Shown: positions 16,871-26,445, numbered from the stretch's first letter. The stretch: 64,000 nt of DNA from Paenalkalicoccus suaedae (GCF_006965545.2 NZ_CP041372.2:2542001-2606000), one strand, 5' to 3'. Program-made: numbers and translations. The notes: generated from the letters alone by a model not told the origin.

Positions 16871-17365
16871 ATGTCTAAATTTGATGTTTTTGTTCACATA
16901 GCTCGCTCATTAAATTTGATAGGGATCACTCCATTATTGATGGGGTCGGTAGGCTTTGAGAGGGTTACCGGTTTACATGTTGATGCTCAGGATATAGATA
17001 TTCATGTTCCTGGTGATCAAAGAGGTTGGGAGGTCCCTGCTACAGAAAATGTCTTTCAGTGGGAGAATATCATGCAAGTGATGGAGTCCCTAGACTTTAC
17101 CTTAATTGATTTGCATGAACACGCATTTTCGAACGGAAAAGAGATGGTCGAGTTTGGTATCATAGATACGTTGCCAGACTTTGCGGGAATTAAGCTTGAG
17201 GATTTAGAGATACATACAGTGCGAGGAGTAAGATTCTATTTGTTAACGCCAAGTCAGTATTTACGTGTGTATGAGGCTTCATCGAAGGATAGCTATCGAG
17301 TTAATAAGAATAATGATAAGGATCAAACGAAAATTCAATTGTTAGAGAATTTGTTAGGTAAATAA
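16871..17365 (+). CDS. Nucleotidyltransferase-like protein
   Basis: 164 residues from the ATG at 16871 (AGGAGA 7 bases upstream); the open frame reaches a TTG 8 codons earlier without a ribosome site. The motif LMGSVGFERVTG followed by DIDIHV (about 25-48) fits the polymerase-beta-type pattern GS...DxD of minimal nucleotidyltransferases. No partner HEPN or toxin gene is adjacent; rnhC follows after 12 bases and may be co-transcribed. It is not part of the B. subtilis order here. Substrate unknown. Confidence 0.65.
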   Translation: MSKFDVFVHIARSLNLIGITPLLMGSVGFERVTGLHVDAQDIDIHVPGDQRGWEVPATENVFQWENIMQVMESLDFTLIDLHEHAFSNGKEMVEFGIIDTLPDFAGIKLEDLEIHTVRGVRFYLLTPSQYLRVYEASSKDSYRVNKNNDKDQTKIQLLENLLGK

Positions 17366-17377
17366 GGAGGATCACGA

Positions 17378-18325
17378 ATGTCGAATCATGTATTAGCTGT
17401 GTCGGCTGCGACGTTACAAAAAATAAAGGCGCATTATAGTCGCTACCATAAGGCGAAGTTGCCGCCTGGCGCTGTATTTGTTGCCAAGCTTGATGATTGC
17501 AATATCACTGGCTATAAGTCAGGTAAAGTGATGTTTCAAGGAAAAGGGGCGGAAGAGGAAGCAAGCCTTTGGCAATCGCAGGCTTCTGCAGGCAAGGGGC
17601 CTACGGCGAGTAAAACGCGCAAGGCAGTCGGTGATCATCAGTATGCGCCGCCGAGCGAAATCCTACATTTAGAGCTAATCGGGAGCGACGAGACGGGAAC
17701 GGGCGATTACTTCGGTCCGATGACGGTTGTGGCAGCTCATCTCACTCGTGATCAGCTTGAGACGGTGGAGTCCTGGGGCATTCGCGATTCTAAAACGATT
17801 CGTGATGACGTCATTCGAGCGCTCGCGCCTAAGTTACTTAAAGAATGTACGTATGGCTTAGTCGTGGTGAGAAACGAAAAGTATAATGAGCTTAACGAGA
17901 AAGGGCTTAACCAAGGCCAAATGAAGGCTCTTATGCATCATCAAGCGTTGCAAAAGGTGTTTAAAAAGCTAGAGGATGGCGGCTTACACACGGATGGCGT
18001 GTTAATTGACCAGTTCGTCGCGCCGAATCGGTACATGGAATACCTACGTTCGATGGGCCACTCGTGGAAACGTGAGGAACCCCTTTACTTTGCGACTAAA
18101 GCTGAGGGACTTCATCCAGCAGTTGCTGCAGCGTCCGTATTGGCTAGGTATGCCTTTTTGAGAGAGATGGATAAACTTTCTGAGCAATTAGGTGTGACCT
18201 TGCTTAAAGGTGCGAGTGCAAAAGTAGATGCTTCTGCCAGAGAAATTGTGCGGACGCACGGGGAAGATGTGTTGAAGAGTGTGACGAAGTGGCATTTTTC
18301 GAATACGCAGCGGGCGTTGAAATAA
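17378..18325 (+). CDS. rnhC: Ribonuclease HIII
   Basis: 315 residues (B. subtilis 313). An N-terminal substrate-binding domain (about 1-80) is followed by the RNase H fold with the acidic motif GSDETGTGDYFGP near 102-114, later acidic residue in SWGIRDSKTI and DQFVAPN. It cleaves RNA in RNA-DNA hybrids. One of the few plus-strand genes, 12 bases after the NTase-like gene with GGAGGAT before its ATG. Confidence 0.95.
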   Translation: MSNHVLAVSAATLQKIKAHYSRYHKAKLPPGAVFVAKLDDCNITGYKSGKVMFQGKGAEEEASLWQSQASAGKGPTASKTRKAVGDHQYAPPSEILHLELIGSDETGTGDYFGPMTVVAAHLTRDQLETVESWGIRDSKTIRDDVIRALAPKLLKECTYGLVVVRNEKYNELNEKGLNQGQMKALMHHQALQKVFKKLEDGGLHTDGVLIDQFVAPNRYMEYLRSMGHSWKREEPLYFATKAEGLHPAVAAASVLARYAFLREMDKLSEQLGVTLLKGASAKVDASAREIVRTHGEDVLKSVTKWHFSNTQRALK

Positions 18326-18334
18326 TATGTTGCT

Positions 18335-18565
18335 AAAGTGCCAACTAGTTTAAATCAGCTCTTCGAGCTTGAATTGCTTAAGTGCTAATTAGTTTAAATC
18401 TACTCTTCGAGCTGTCAGCCCTCCAGACACTCTACGACATCTATGGGGTCGGCCTTTGAGCTTCCTCGTCGGCATAATTCGCCTCCTGTGGGATCTCAAA
18501 AACCTCCTGCTCCCATTGATTGTCTTCGAATGTCCTCCGGGCCTGCCACCTCTGCGTTTGATTTA
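18335..18565 (-). repeat. Repeat family A, copy A3 (apical stem deleted)
   Basis: Two hairpin units 44 bp apart (18357, 18401), then a core in which the apical stem is reduced to CGGCATAATTCGCC. The inner stem (GGCCTTTGAG with CTCAAAAACC) pairs fully only when the minus strand is read as RNA (two G-U pairs). It lies downstream of rnhC. Confidence 0.8.
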
Positions 18566-18582
18566 AAATGAGCATAAGAAAA

Positions 18583-18613
18583 GAACCCTCTTCTAGTTGG
18601 TTAGGAGGGCTCT
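18583..18613. terminator. Terminator between rnhC and the GNAT gene
   Basis: GAACCCTC/GAGGGCTC type hairpin with T runs on both sides (TTCTTTTC on minus, CTTTTTATT on plus), suited to convergent genes. Confidence 0.75.
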
Positions 18614-18628
18614 TTTTATTGGGCTCAA

Positions 18629-19141
18629 TTATAAGTTATATTCATATTGTATTTGTCGGCTGTTCTTCCCTTGATATTCTTCGCTTCCTAATCTACTTGT
18701 TTCTTTAAATCCTATCTTCTTAAGCATGTTTATCGAGCGAACATTGGCTTCGTGTGTTTCTGCGTTAAACGTTGTAATTCCTAACTCTTTTGAGGCATAC
18801 TCCATCATACATATGGCAGAATGGTATCCAAGCCCTTTTCCCCACAACTTACTATCACCAACTGCAATACCTAGCTCAGCAGTCTGATCTTCAATACAAG
18901 CCACATCTGCATATCCAATTAGACTCTCGTTAAGCTCAATTCCCATCCTAATAAAATCTTCCGCTTCGTTATGAACACATCTGAGCCACCAACTATATAG
19001 TTCTTCAGGGCTTCTATTTAAATCCCATCCATTAGCTGAGCAAAAAAGATCATCCTTGCTCCATGTCAAAACAGTGTCATAATCATTCATGGTTATAGGT
19101 CTTACCTTTAAGTCCTGTGGCACGTTTTTATCAGCATTCAT
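18629..19141 (-). CDS. GNAT family N-acetyltransferase
   Basis: 170 residues of the RimJ/RimL-like GNAT type: acetyl-CoA loop region GKGLGYHSAICMMEYA (about 107-122) and the C-terminal NVRSINMLKKIGFKE motif (about 142-156). Likely acetylates a protein N-terminus or small amine; the substrate cannot be told. It stands alone between rnhC and pheT with its own terminator and is not part of the B. subtilis order. Confidence 0.8.
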   Translation of the reverse strand: MNADKNVPQDLKVRPITMNDYDTVLTWSKDDLFCSANGWDLNRSPEELYSWWLRCVHNEAEDFIRMGIELNESLIGYADVACIEDQTAELGIAVGDSKLWGKGLGYHSAICMMEYASKELGITTFNAETHEANVRSINMLKKIGFKETSRLGSEEYQGKNSRQIQYEYNL

Positions 19142-19303
19142 CTTATTTCACCAGCCTTTACATAGAGACTTTGGAAACACTCGCCGTGAATCGGTATCTT
19201 ACAACAAGCAAGCAGATCAGTTCCTAGTTTACCTCTTAAAGAAATGAGTAACGTTTTGTCCTTCAAAAGCTAGGCAACGCCCTTGCTCCTAGTAAAATCC
19301 CAT

Positions 19304-19337
19304 AAAAAAAAGGAACGATGTCGTAAAACACCGTTCC
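19304..19337 (-). terminator. Terminator of pheT
   Basis: GGAACGGTG/ATCGTTCC stem followed by TTTTTTTTAT on the minus strand. It lies about 160 bases after the pheT stop; repeat B2 occupies the whole 3' UTR between them. Confidence 0.85.
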
Positions 19338-19492
19338 CCTCCGGGCCTCCGGAGCGGAGGCTGGCGACTCCTAGAGGGACCTTCCGCGCAGCGAAAATCC
19401 TTTCGAACGGCCATTGGTTTGGCCGATCGAAATAGTTGAGCAAGCCCCTCAGGAAAGCGTCAGCTGGGAGCGTAGGAGGACCGGAGGTCTAG
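19338..19492 (-). repeat. Repeat family B, copy B2, inside the pheT 3' UTR
   Basis: In the minus-strand sense the core GGCTTGCTCAACTATTTCGA and GAAAGGATTTTCGCTGCGCG is intact. The stem beside it pairs TCCTGAGGGGC with GTCCCTCTAGGA, where other B copies pair ACCTGTGTGGCT with AGCTACACGGGT. An outer stem CCTCCGG/CCGGAGG closes the element. It should be transcribed with pheT because the terminator lies beyond it. Confidence 0.8.
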
Positions 19493-19495
19493 CAC

Positions 19496-21913
19496 TTACG
19501 TCCGTAAAACAGCGCCAGCTTCCTGCTCTAAGCCTACTAACACCTTACCGTGAGCCGCACTCACTTCTTCCTCCGTCAACGTCTTCTCACGATCGAGATA
19601 ACGCAACGAGAACGCGACAGACTTCTTACCAGCCTCCACGTGCTCTCCTTGATAAAGGTCAAATAGAGAGACGTCTACAAGAAGTCTTCCACCGTGCGAG
19701 CGAATGATCGTCTCAAGCTGATGTGCCGAGATGGATTCATCGACGACAAGCGCAATATCACGAGCTACTGCCGGGTAGCGCGGGATTGCTTGATAGCGCA
19801 TCGTTGCTTCTTCGATGTCCATAAGCTTGCTTATATCTAAATCAAACACGTACGTCTCAGGTAGGGACCATGCCTTCGCTGTTGATGGGTGGATTTGCCC
19901 AATGTAGCCAACGTCTTCGCCGTGAACGGTTAACTTCGCCGTACGTCCAGGGTGCATGCCCATACGTTCTGCCTTCTCAAAAACAACGCCTTCTGTTACA
20001 TGCAACTTCTCTAAAAGTCCTTCGACAATGCCCTTCACAACAAAGAAGTCCACTGCCTTCTTCTCGCCCTGCCATGCATGCTCCTGCCAGAGGCCCATCA
20101 CAGCACCAGCAAGCTTCGTCGTCTCCGATGGTTGCTCCGTGATCGTTGTTTCTCCCGTCGTAAATACTGAGCCGAGCTCAAACAGCGCAACGTCGTATGT
20201 GTTGCGATTCTTGTTGTGCGACAGCGCATCTAAGAGATGAGGCACAAGCGTCGTTCTGAGCGTGCTTCTCTCCTCGCTCATTGGGAGTGAGACAGATACT
20301 CGAGCTGCTTCTGGAGAAACAAACGCAGACTCCTTTGCCGATGTTGTTAACGAATAGCTGATGGCCTCGTGCATGCCTACAGATTCAAGGTAGCGGCGCA
20401 CCTGACGCTTTTTGCGCTGCGTCGCAGTTAATCCACCTTGAGTCGTTGGAATGTTTGGTAGCGTCGTTGGGATGTTATCGTAGCCAAACAGACGCGCAAC
20501 CTCCTCGACGATATCTGCTTCAATCTGAATATCCTGTCTGCGAGTTGGGACAGAAACTGTGAACGTTTCGTCACTCTCGTCAAAGTCAAACTTAAGCTGC
20601 TTAAAGATAGAGCCAACCTGCGTTACAGTAAGACCTGTTCCGAGTGTGTTATTGATCTTGTTAAGCGTGATCGATACAGACTTATTCTCGCGATCTAGCT
20701 CGTCAATAACCGCAGGCTCTGCTAACACGTCTCCGCCAGCAAGTTGCTGAATAAGAGATACAGCACGATCTCCCGCTTCACGCACGCGGTTTGGATCTAC
20801 GCCCTTCTCGTAACGGACACTTGCATCACTGCGGATACCAAGGTCGCGCTGCGCTTGACGTACAACTGCTGCATCAAAATATGCCGCTTCGACTAATACG
20901 TCTGTTGTCTCGTTTGACACCTCGGAGTTCGATCCACCCATAACCCCAGCGATTGCAACAGGCGCTTGACCGTTTGTAATCACGAGGTGATCGGATTGAA
21001 GCGTGCGTTCTTGTCCATCAAGTGTTTGAATCTTTTCGTCGTTTGTTGCACGACGTACCACCACTTCTTTTGATCCAAATTTATTGTAATCAAACGCGTG
21101 AAGTGGCTGACCGTATTCAAGTAAGACGTAGTTCGTTACGTCAACGACGTTGTTAAGTGGACGAACGCCTGCTGCCATTAACGCCGACTGTAGCCATAGT
21201 GGCGATTCTCCTACACGTACGTTGCGGATAACCGTCGCTTCGTAAAAAGGATTGTCCTTTAGCGCGTCTACTTTAACGGACATATAGTCTGCCGTTGTTT
21301 CTGCTACTGGCACGATGCTTGGCTCTGGTACAATCACGTCACGATTTAAAATCGCTCCAATTTCGTACGCTACACCTAGCATGCTCAGGCAGTCCGAGCG
21401 GTTTGGCGTTAGATCAAGCTCAAGCACCGTGTCGTTAAGACCAAGTACTTCTGTTGCTGATTCGCCTGGAACCATTTCCTCTGGGAAAGCAAAGATGCCT
21501 TCGCTATACTTTTTCGCAACAACCTTCGAATCAAAGCCAAGCTCCTGTAACGAACAAATCATGCCTTCGGACGTTTCGCCACGAAGCTTTGCGCGCTTGA
21601 TTTTCATGCCACCAGGAAGGCGTGCACCAACGCGTGCAACGGCAACAAACATGCCTTCTGCTACGTTTTTCGCGCCACAGACGATTTGTACCGTCTCTTC
21701 GCCAACATCCACCTGACAAATTTTTAGCTTATCCGCTTCAGGGTGCTTTTCGCAGGAAATCACCTTACCTACTACTAAATTCGTGATATCCGCGTCAAGC
21801 TTTGTCACAGCATCCACTTCAACCCCGCTAAGCGTTAGCTTGTCTGCGATTTCTTGTGGTGTTAAGTCTTCCACGTCTACATATTCTTTTAACCAGTTAT
21901 ATGATACTAGCAA
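19496..21913 (-). CDS. pheT: Phenylalanyl-tRNA synthetase beta subunit
   Basis: 805 residues from a TTG start at 21913 behind GGAGGAAT; this matches the family length (B. subtilis 804), while the longer open frame runs back into pheS. An N-terminal tRNA-binding OB domain (about 40-155), B3/B4 editing domain, B5 domain, catalytic-like core and a C-terminal FDX-ACB domain (RYPAVARDIALVVDE on). Forms the alpha2-beta2 enzyme charging tRNA-Phe. Second gene after pheS under the T-box leader. Confidence 0.95.
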   Translation of the reverse strand: MLVSYNWLKEYVDVEDLTPQEIADKLTLSGVEVDAVTKLDADITNLVVGKVISCEKHPEADKLKICQVDVGEETVQIVCGAKNVAEGMFVAVARVGARLPGGMKIKRAKLRGETSEGMICSLQELGFDSKVVAKKYSEGIFAFPEEMVPGESATEVLGLNDTVLELDLTPNRSDCLSMLGVAYEIGAILNRDVIVPEPSIVPVAETTADYMSVKVDALKDNPFYEATVIRNVRVGESPLWLQSALMAAGVRPLNNVVDVTNYVLLEYGQPLHAFDYNKFGSKEVVVRRATNDEKIQTLDGQERTLQSDHLVITNGQAPVAIAGVMGGSNSEVSNETTDVLVEAAYFDAAVVRQAQRDLGIRSDASVRYEKGVDPNRVREAGDRAVSLIQQLAGGDVLAEPAVIDELDRENKSVSITLNKINNTLGTGLTVTQVGSIFKQLKFDFDESDETFTVSVPTRRQDIQIEADIVEEVARLFGYDNIPTTLPNIPTTQGGLTATQRKKRQVRRYLESVGMHEAISYSLTTSAKESAFVSPEAARVSVSLPMSEERSTLRTTLVPHLLDALSHNKNRNTYDVALFELGSVFTTGETTITEQPSETTKLAGAVMGLWQEHAWQGEKKAVDFFVVKGIVEGLLEKLHVTEGVVFEKAERMGMHPGRTAKLTVHGEDVGYIGQIHPSTAKAWSLPETYVFDLDISKLMDIEEATMRYQAIPRYPAVARDIALVVDESISAHQLETIIRSHGGRLLVDVSLFDLYQGEHVEAGKKSVAFSLRYLDREKTLTEEEVSAAHGKVLVGLEQEAGAVLRT

Positions 21914-21935
21914 CGTTATTCCTCCTTTGTTAAGC

Positions 21936-22970
21936 CTATTCTTGAGTAAATTGTGATAAGAAACGCGTGTCGTTTGTATAGAAATGACGAATATCATCGA
22001 TTCCGTATTTAAGCATAGCGAAGCGCTCTACGCCCATTCCAAATGCAAATCCACTGTATTTCTCTGGATCAAATCCACCCATACGTAGGACGTTTGGATG
22101 TACCATACCAGAGCCTAATACTTCAATCCAGCCTGTCTGCTTACACGTACGACAGCCTTCTCCGTGACAGATTGCACACGAGATATCAAGCTCAGCCGAT
22201 GGCTCTGTGAATGGGAAGAAGCTTGGACGGAGGCGAATTTTGCGCTCTGGTCCGAAGTAGTTCGCAACAAATTTTTCAAAAATTCCTTTTAAGTCACTCA
22301 TGCGAATTCCTTCGCCAACAACAAGTCCTTCAATTTGCATGAACTGGTGAGAGTGCGTCGCATCATCTTCGTCGCGACGGTATACCTTACCAGGACAAAT
22401 GATTTTAACAGGACCTTTGCCTTCATGCTTTTCCATCGTACGCGTTTGTACAGGCGACGTTTGTGTGCGTAGTAAAAGCTCTGGCGTAATAAAGAATGTA
22501 TCCTGCATATCACGCGCTGGGTGATGCTTTGGTAAGTTTAATGATTCAAAGTTATAGTAGTCTGTCTCAACCTCTGGACCTTCTGCAACCTGGAAGCCCA
22601 TACCGATAAAGACGTCTTCAATCGTCTCTACAACCGACGTTAATGGGTGACGTCCACCGGCTTGTACATCACGACCTGGTAGTGTGACATCAATGCTTTC
22701 CTTATTGAGTTGCTCGCGTATCGCTGCTTCCTGAAGCGTCTGCTCCTTCTCCTCAATCAATCGTCCTACGGACTGACGGACAACGTTCGCCTTTTCTCCA
22801 ACAATTGGGCGCTCTTCAGGCGTTAGCTTGCCCATGCCCTTCATTACTTCTGTGATCGCACCCTTTTTCCCTAAGTACGCCACTCGCACATCGTTTAATT
22901 CTTGGAGCGTGCTCGCCTCAGCTACACGCACCATTGCTTCGTCATGAAGCTCCTGCAGTCTATCTAGCAT
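21936..22970 (-). CDS. pheS: Phenylalanyl-tRNA synthetase alpha subunit
   Basis: 344 residues from the ATG at 22970 (GGGAGG 7 bases upstream), exactly the B. subtilis length; the longer open frame reads through the T-box. An N-terminal coiled coil (1-85), then the class II core: [29 protein letters not shown] (motif 2), the cysteine-rich [17 protein letters not shown], and [16 protein letters not shown] (motif 3). Carries the aminoacylation site. Confidence 0.96.
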   Translation of the reverse strand: MLDRLQELHDEAMVRVAEASTLQELNDVRVAYLGKKGAITEVMKGMGKLTPEERPIVGEKANVVRQSVGRLIEEKEQTLQEAAIREQLNKESIDVTLPGRDVQAGGRHPLTSVVETIEDVFIGMGFQVAEGPEVETDYYNFESLNLPKHHPARDMQDTFFITPELLLRTQTSPVQTRTMEKHEGKGPVKIICPGKVYRRDEDDATHSHQFMQIEGLVVGEGIRMSDLKGIFEKFVANYFGPERKIRLRPSFFPFTEPSAELDISCAICHGEGCRTCKQTGWIEVLGSGMVHPNVLRMGGFDPEKYSGFAFGMGVERFAMLKYGIDDIRHFYTNDTRFLSQFTQE

Positions 22971-23010
22971 GATTGATGCCTCCCTTAATTCTTTTCTTGT
23001 GAGAAAACAC

Positions 23011-23254
23011 AAAAAAGCCTTCGAACCCAAAAGGGACGAAGACTTCGCGGTACCACCCTTGTTAGTAGACAAGTGTCTACTCTCTCGTGTAAAGAAGATA
23101 ACGGACTTCAAACCGAGCAACCATTACGGCGCTAACTCCAGAGTGAATTCGGCGGGGCGTTTGCAAGAAGTGCTTCCAGTCAAGGCACTTCCTCCCTAGG
23201 TGCATCGCGAGTCCGCGTACTACTCTCTTTCAACGTCAAATAATCGTTCTATTC
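23011..23254 (-). ncRNA. T-box leader of pheST
   Basis: The T-box sequence AGGGTGGTACCGCG is on the minus strand at 23047-23060. It is followed by a terminator (23011-23045) with stem CTTCGTCCC-type arms and a T run. Upstream, GCCGAATTCACTC (about 23140-23152) offers a UUC specifier for tRNA-Phe. Uncharged tRNA-Phe should favour the antiterminator and pheST expression. Confidence 0.93.
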
Positions 23255-23260
23255 GCTATC

Positions 23261-23289
23261 ATTATATAGTCAATTGCCAAATCGTGCAA
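23261..23289 (-). promoter_or_regulatory. SigA promoter of the pheST T-box leader
   Basis: Minus strand TTGCAC (23284-23289), 17-base spacer, TATAAT (23261-23266). A transcription start near 23254 gives a leader of about 285 bases. Confidence 0.75.
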
Positions 23290-23297
23290 CGCTTTGT

Positions 23298-24053
23298 TTA
23301 GTCGCCACGTAAATGATACATTAAAATTCCAGCAGCAACCCCTACGTTTAACGACTCCGCTTCCCCGTGAATCGGAATATATAAATTTTGATCCGTTTGC
23401 TTTAACAGCGTCGGATCGACCCCACTACCCTCATTACCTAAAAGGAGCGCAAAGTTTTCTTGAGGGGCAATCGCATTAAACGTACTGCCGTGCAAGCTCG
23501 TGCCAAACACTGGTACACCGTTCTCCTTGCAGCGCTCAATGGCTTCATGCAAATCCATCTTTTGTACAGAAATATGAAATAGGCTACCTTGCGTCGCACG
23601 TAACACTTTCCCGCTAAACGGATCGGCACAGCCTTCACCTAAAATAATGCCATCGAGTCCAGCAGCATCTGCCGTACGTACCATCGTTCCGATATTACCT
23701 GGGTCCTGTACATTATCTATTAATAAAAACTTGCCTTTTTCAAATAAAATATTTTGTCTGTCAGGTAGTTCACAAATCGCCGCGATCCCTTGTGGCGTCT
23801 CTGTCTCACAAATCTCTTTCATGACTCGCTCCGGCACTTCTACACGGAGAACGTCGCACACATCCCACTCTTTTGAAAGCTCTACACCCTCTTCGATGAT
23901 CAAGTCTTTGACGTTAAGTCCAGCCTTCAGTGCCTCCTCGACTAAATGCCGCCCCTCAATGATAAACAGGCCGGAACGATCGCGCTCCTTCTTTTTATGC
24001 AACTTCTTCCACGCCTTTACCCTCGGGTTTTGCACAGACGAGATATATTCCAT
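23298..24053 (-). CDS. SpoU/TrmH-family RNA 2'-O-methyltransferase
   Basis: 251 residues from the ATG at 24053 behind GAGG; a GTG three codons upstream is less likely. An N-terminal substrate-binding domain, then the SPOUT knot motifs LIDNVQDPGNIGTMVRTADA (about 133-152), LLLGNEGSGVD (about 211-221) and LNVGVAAGILMYHL at the end. Methylates a ribose in rRNA or tRNA; the target nucleotide cannot be deduced. Position matches B. subtilis ysgA, between sspI and pheS. Confidence 0.9.
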   Translation of the reverse strand: MEYISSVQNPRVKAWKKLHKKKERDRSGLFIIEGRHLVEEALKAGLNVKDLIIEEGVELSKEWDVCDVLRVEVPERVMKEICETETPQGIAAICELPDRQNILFEKGKFLLIDNVQDPGNIGTMVRTADAAGLDGIILGEGCADPFSGKVLRATQGSLFHISVQKMDLHEAIERCKENGVPVFGTSLHGSTFNAIAPQENFALLLGNEGSGVDPTLLKQTDQNLYIPIHGEAESLNVGVAAGILMYHLRGD

Positions 24054-24093
24054 CGTACACACCTCTATTTCACATAAATTGCTAACTATATTT

Positions 24094-24124
24094 ATTATAA
24101 ACCTTCTATAACTTACTCATACTA
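24094..24124 (+). promoter_or_regulatory. Candidate SigG promoter of sspI
   Basis: -10 CATACTA at 24118-24124 fits the SigG consensus CATNHTA. An 18-base spacer separates it from TTATA (about 24095-24099), a weak GHATR -35. It lies about 42 bases upstream of sspI, whose orthologue is forespore-specific. Confidence 0.55.
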
Positions 24125-24165
24125 TACCAGATCGGTTCATAAATCTATACTTTAGGAGGAAAATC

Positions 24166-24375
24166 ATGTCTTTTGCGCTTCGGCCAGCTATTCTGGCAAA
24201 CATTCAAGGGAATTCAAATGAGGAAGTGGAAGCAACGATCGTCGATGCTATTTCACGTAATGAAGAGAAAATGCTACCAGGTCTAGGTGTCATGATGGAG
24301 CTACTTTGGCAAACAGCATCGGAAGAAGAAAAAGCGACTGTAACTGCACGAATTTCAGAGGCTCTGACGAAGTAA
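24166..24375 (+). CDS. sspI: Small acid-soluble spore protein I
   Basis: 69 residues with the SspI sequence (RPAILANIQGNSNEEVEATI; EKMLPGLGVMMELLW; ISEAL near the end). It is a minor forespore-made spore core protein, so the organism is an endospore former. AGGAGG precedes the ATG. Divergent from the rRNA methylase gene as in B. subtilis. Confidence 0.95.
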   Translation: MSFALRPAILANIQGNSNEEVEATIVDAISRNEEKMLPGLGVMMELLWQTASEEEKATVTARISEALTK

Positions 24376-24454
24376 GTTACGAGAACATTTATTGTAGCAT
24401 CCTGCGTACGCTTTTTCCTTTTCAGCGTGCGCTTTTTCATTTTATGAGCGGAGG

Positions 24455-24545
24455 TTATCCGGAAATGCGGTGTGGTTTTCCGTTCAAGCGAAAGGGTTAT
24501 CCGGAAATGCGGTGTGGTTTTCCGTTCAAGCGAAGAGGTTATCCG
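24455..24545. repeat. 42-bp tandem repeat with TTATCCG core
   Basis: TTATCCGG recurs at 24455 and 24497, with TTATCCGC at 24539, exactly 42 bp apart; the first two units are near-identical. 42 is twice the 21-bp phase seen in the other TTATCCG arrays. It fills the gap between convergent sspI and ysdC. Confidence 0.8.
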
Positions 24546-24593
24546 CTGTAACTCGAATAGAAGATTAGGCTAATCACAGACTTTCCTAAACAT

Positions 24594-24630
24594 AAAAAAG
24601 GAGGAACCGACGCCTCGCATCGGTTCCTCC
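24594..24630 (-). terminator. Terminator of ysdC
   Basis: 11-bp stem GGAGGAACCGA/TCGGTTCCTCC with TTTTTTATG following on the minus strand. Confidence 0.9.
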
Positions 24631-24656
24631 AAATTTATTCAAGTTAAACACTCACT

Positions 24657-25733
24657 TTAGTCAAACGTAATCGCATCTACAGTCTTACGATCTAACTTTT
24701 TGATTACTTCTACAATCAGTTTAACCGCATTTTCGAAATCATCACGGTGTAAGATCGCTGCGTGCGTGTGAATATAACGAGTTGCGATCGTAATCGATAG
24801 CGCTGGTACCCCATTTGCTGTTAAGTGAATCGCACCGGAGTCCGTTCCGCCACCTGGCACAGCATCATACTGGTACGGAATGCCTTTTTCGTCCGCAGTA
24901 TTTGTGACAAAATCACGCAGACCTTTATGTCCAACCATCGATGCATCAAACATAATAATTTGTGGACCTTCGCCCATTTTAGATAGTGCTTCTTTCTCCG
25001 TTACGCCAGGAGTATCTCCTGCGATACCAACGTCCACGCCAAAGCCGATGTCTGGCTGAATGTGGTGCGCAGAAGTACGCGCTCCGCGAAGTCCTACTTC
25101 TTCCTGTACCGTTCCAACACCGTACACGACGTTTGGATGCGCTTCGCCTTTAAGACGCTTTAATACTTCAATCGCAATCGCACAGCCAATACGGTTGTCC
25201 CATGCTTTTGCCATTAATAGCTTCTCGTTTTTCATGACCGTAAAGTCACAAACAGGCACGATTGAGTCACCTGGCTTTACGCCAAACTCCATCGCTTCTT
25301 CTTTGCTTGTCGCACCGATATCGATAAACATATCTTTTTTATCAACAGATTTTTTGCGAGCTTCTGGAGGCAAGATGTGCGGTGGCTTTGAGCCGATTAC
25401 GCCAGGGATATCGCCTTTAGACGTCATCACCGTGACACGTTGCGCGAGCATTACCTGCTCCCACCAACCTCCGACTGGTTGAAACTTAATAAACCCTCTG
25501 TCATCAATGTTTGTCACCATAAATCCGATCTCATCTAAGTGACCTGCAACCATGATTTTTGGTCCGTTCTCATCACCTACTTTTTTGGCAATAAGACTTC
25601 CTAAGTGATCTGTTTCTACATCATCCGCGAACGGTGTGATGTACTTTCTCATCACGTCACGTGGCTCACGTTCGTTACCTGGGATCCCATTAGCATCCGT
25701 TAAATCTTTCAGCATTTGTAGCATGTCTTCCAT
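24657..25733 (-). CDS. ysdC: M42 family metallopeptidase (glutamyl aminopeptidase type)
   Basis: 358 residues. M42 metal ligands and catalytic residues are visible: [10 protein letters not shown] (His, Asp, about 68-77), AKAWDNRIG (Asp), [12 protein letters not shown] (catalytic Glu pair), GVDVGIAG (Asp) and TRYIHTHAA (His). Cytosolic, forms large tetrahedral aminopeptidase particles in the family. Position and orientation match B. subtilis ysdC. It has its own terminator. Confidence 0.93.
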   Translation of the reverse strand: MEDMLQMLKDLTDANGIPGNEREPRDVMRKYITPFADDVETDHLGSLIAKKVGDENGPKIMVAGHLDEIGFMVTNIDDRGFIKFQPVGGWWEQVMLAQRVTVMTSKGDIPGVIGSKPPHILPPEARKKSVDKKDMFIDIGATSKEEAMEFGVKPGDSIVPVCDFTVMKNEKLLMAKAWDNRIGCAIAIEVLKRLKGEAHPNVVYGVGTVQEEVGLRGARTSAHHIQPDIGFGVDVGIAGDTPGVTEKEALSKMGEGPQIIMFDASMVGHKGLRDFVTNTADEKGIPYQYDAVPGGGTDSGAIHLTANGVPALSITIATRYIHTHAAILHRDDFENAVKLIVEVIKKLDRKTVDAITFD

Positions 25734-25820
25734 GTGATACCCTCCTCAAATTCTATATGTACATATCCTAGTATAGCGTTTTTTCTGAATTTGCTCAATT
25801 TTTTTCGATCTTCGAAATAG

Positions 25821-26267
25821 TTACACGTCATCTCGCAAACCAGACGAACCAAATCCCCCTTCGCCTCTCGGTGTCTCTGTTAATTCCTGTATCTCCTTAA
25901 TAGGAGAAAGTAAAACAGGTGCAATGACCATCTGTGCAATCCGCATGCCTACTTCGACTTGAAACGCTTCTTTTCCATGATTAATGAGCATGATTTTAAT
26001 TTCTCCGCGATAGCCTTCATCAATTGTCCCAGGGCTATTTAGTACGGTAATGCCAAACTTGTGAGCAAGGCCACTCCTCGGTCGAATTTGTGCCTCTGTT
26101 GATGGCGGTAATTCGATTGCAATTCCGGTGCGAATCGTCTCATAGCTACCCGCCTCAATCCATTTATCCTCGGCCGCATATACATCTAGACCCGCATCCG
26201 TTTCGTTTGCTCGATGAGGTAGCCGCGCCTCTTGTATTAATCGTTTTACTCCAACTGTCTTTGTCAT
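25821..26267 (-). CDS. dut: Trimeric dUTP diphosphatase
   Basis: 148 residues from the ATG at 26267 (AAAGGAAG upstream); the open frame extends 13 codons further without support. All five trimeric dUTPase motifs are present: [26 protein letters not shown], the [10 protein letters not shown] region, and the C-terminal P-loop-like [10 protein letters not shown]. Converts dUTP to dUMP and keeps uracil out of DNA. Such a chromosomal dut at this locus is absent from B. subtilis 168 but common in relatives. Confidence 0.93.
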   Translation of the reverse strand: MTKTVGVKRLIQEARLPHRANETDAGLDVYAAEDKWIEAGSYETIRTGIAIELPPSTEAQIRPRSGLAHKFGITVLNSPGTIDEGYRGEIKIMLINHGKEAFQVEVGMRIAQMVIAPVLLSPIKEIQELTETPRGEGGFGSSGLRDDV

Positions 26268-26359
26268 AAGTAAGTCTTCCTTTCGCTCAATCAAATTACT
26301 TTGCAACTGGGCTTCATTTGTTCATACTAAAAGATATACGAATTATTTTTGAAGAAAAA

Positions 26360-26386
26360 TGAAACCTCGCCTACCACTCTATCGTA
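26360..26386 (+). promoter_or_regulatory. SigW-type ECF promoter of ysdB
   Basis: TGAAAC (26360-26365), 17-base spacer, CGTA (26383-26386), matching the Bacillus SigW consensus. It stands about 60 bases upstream of ysdB, whose B. subtilis orthologue is in the SigW envelope-stress regulon. Confidence 0.85.
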
Positions 26387-26445
26387 GCATAGGTAAGAGC
26401 TTGTTCGTAGTGTCGCATTTAAAGAAGGAAGAAGGAGAGATGACG

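Noticed and set aside
24306-24551. 81-codon plus-strand ORF through the 42-bp repeat
   Set aside because: It starts inside sspI in another frame and its repeated part follows from the 42-bp unit; no ribosome site.
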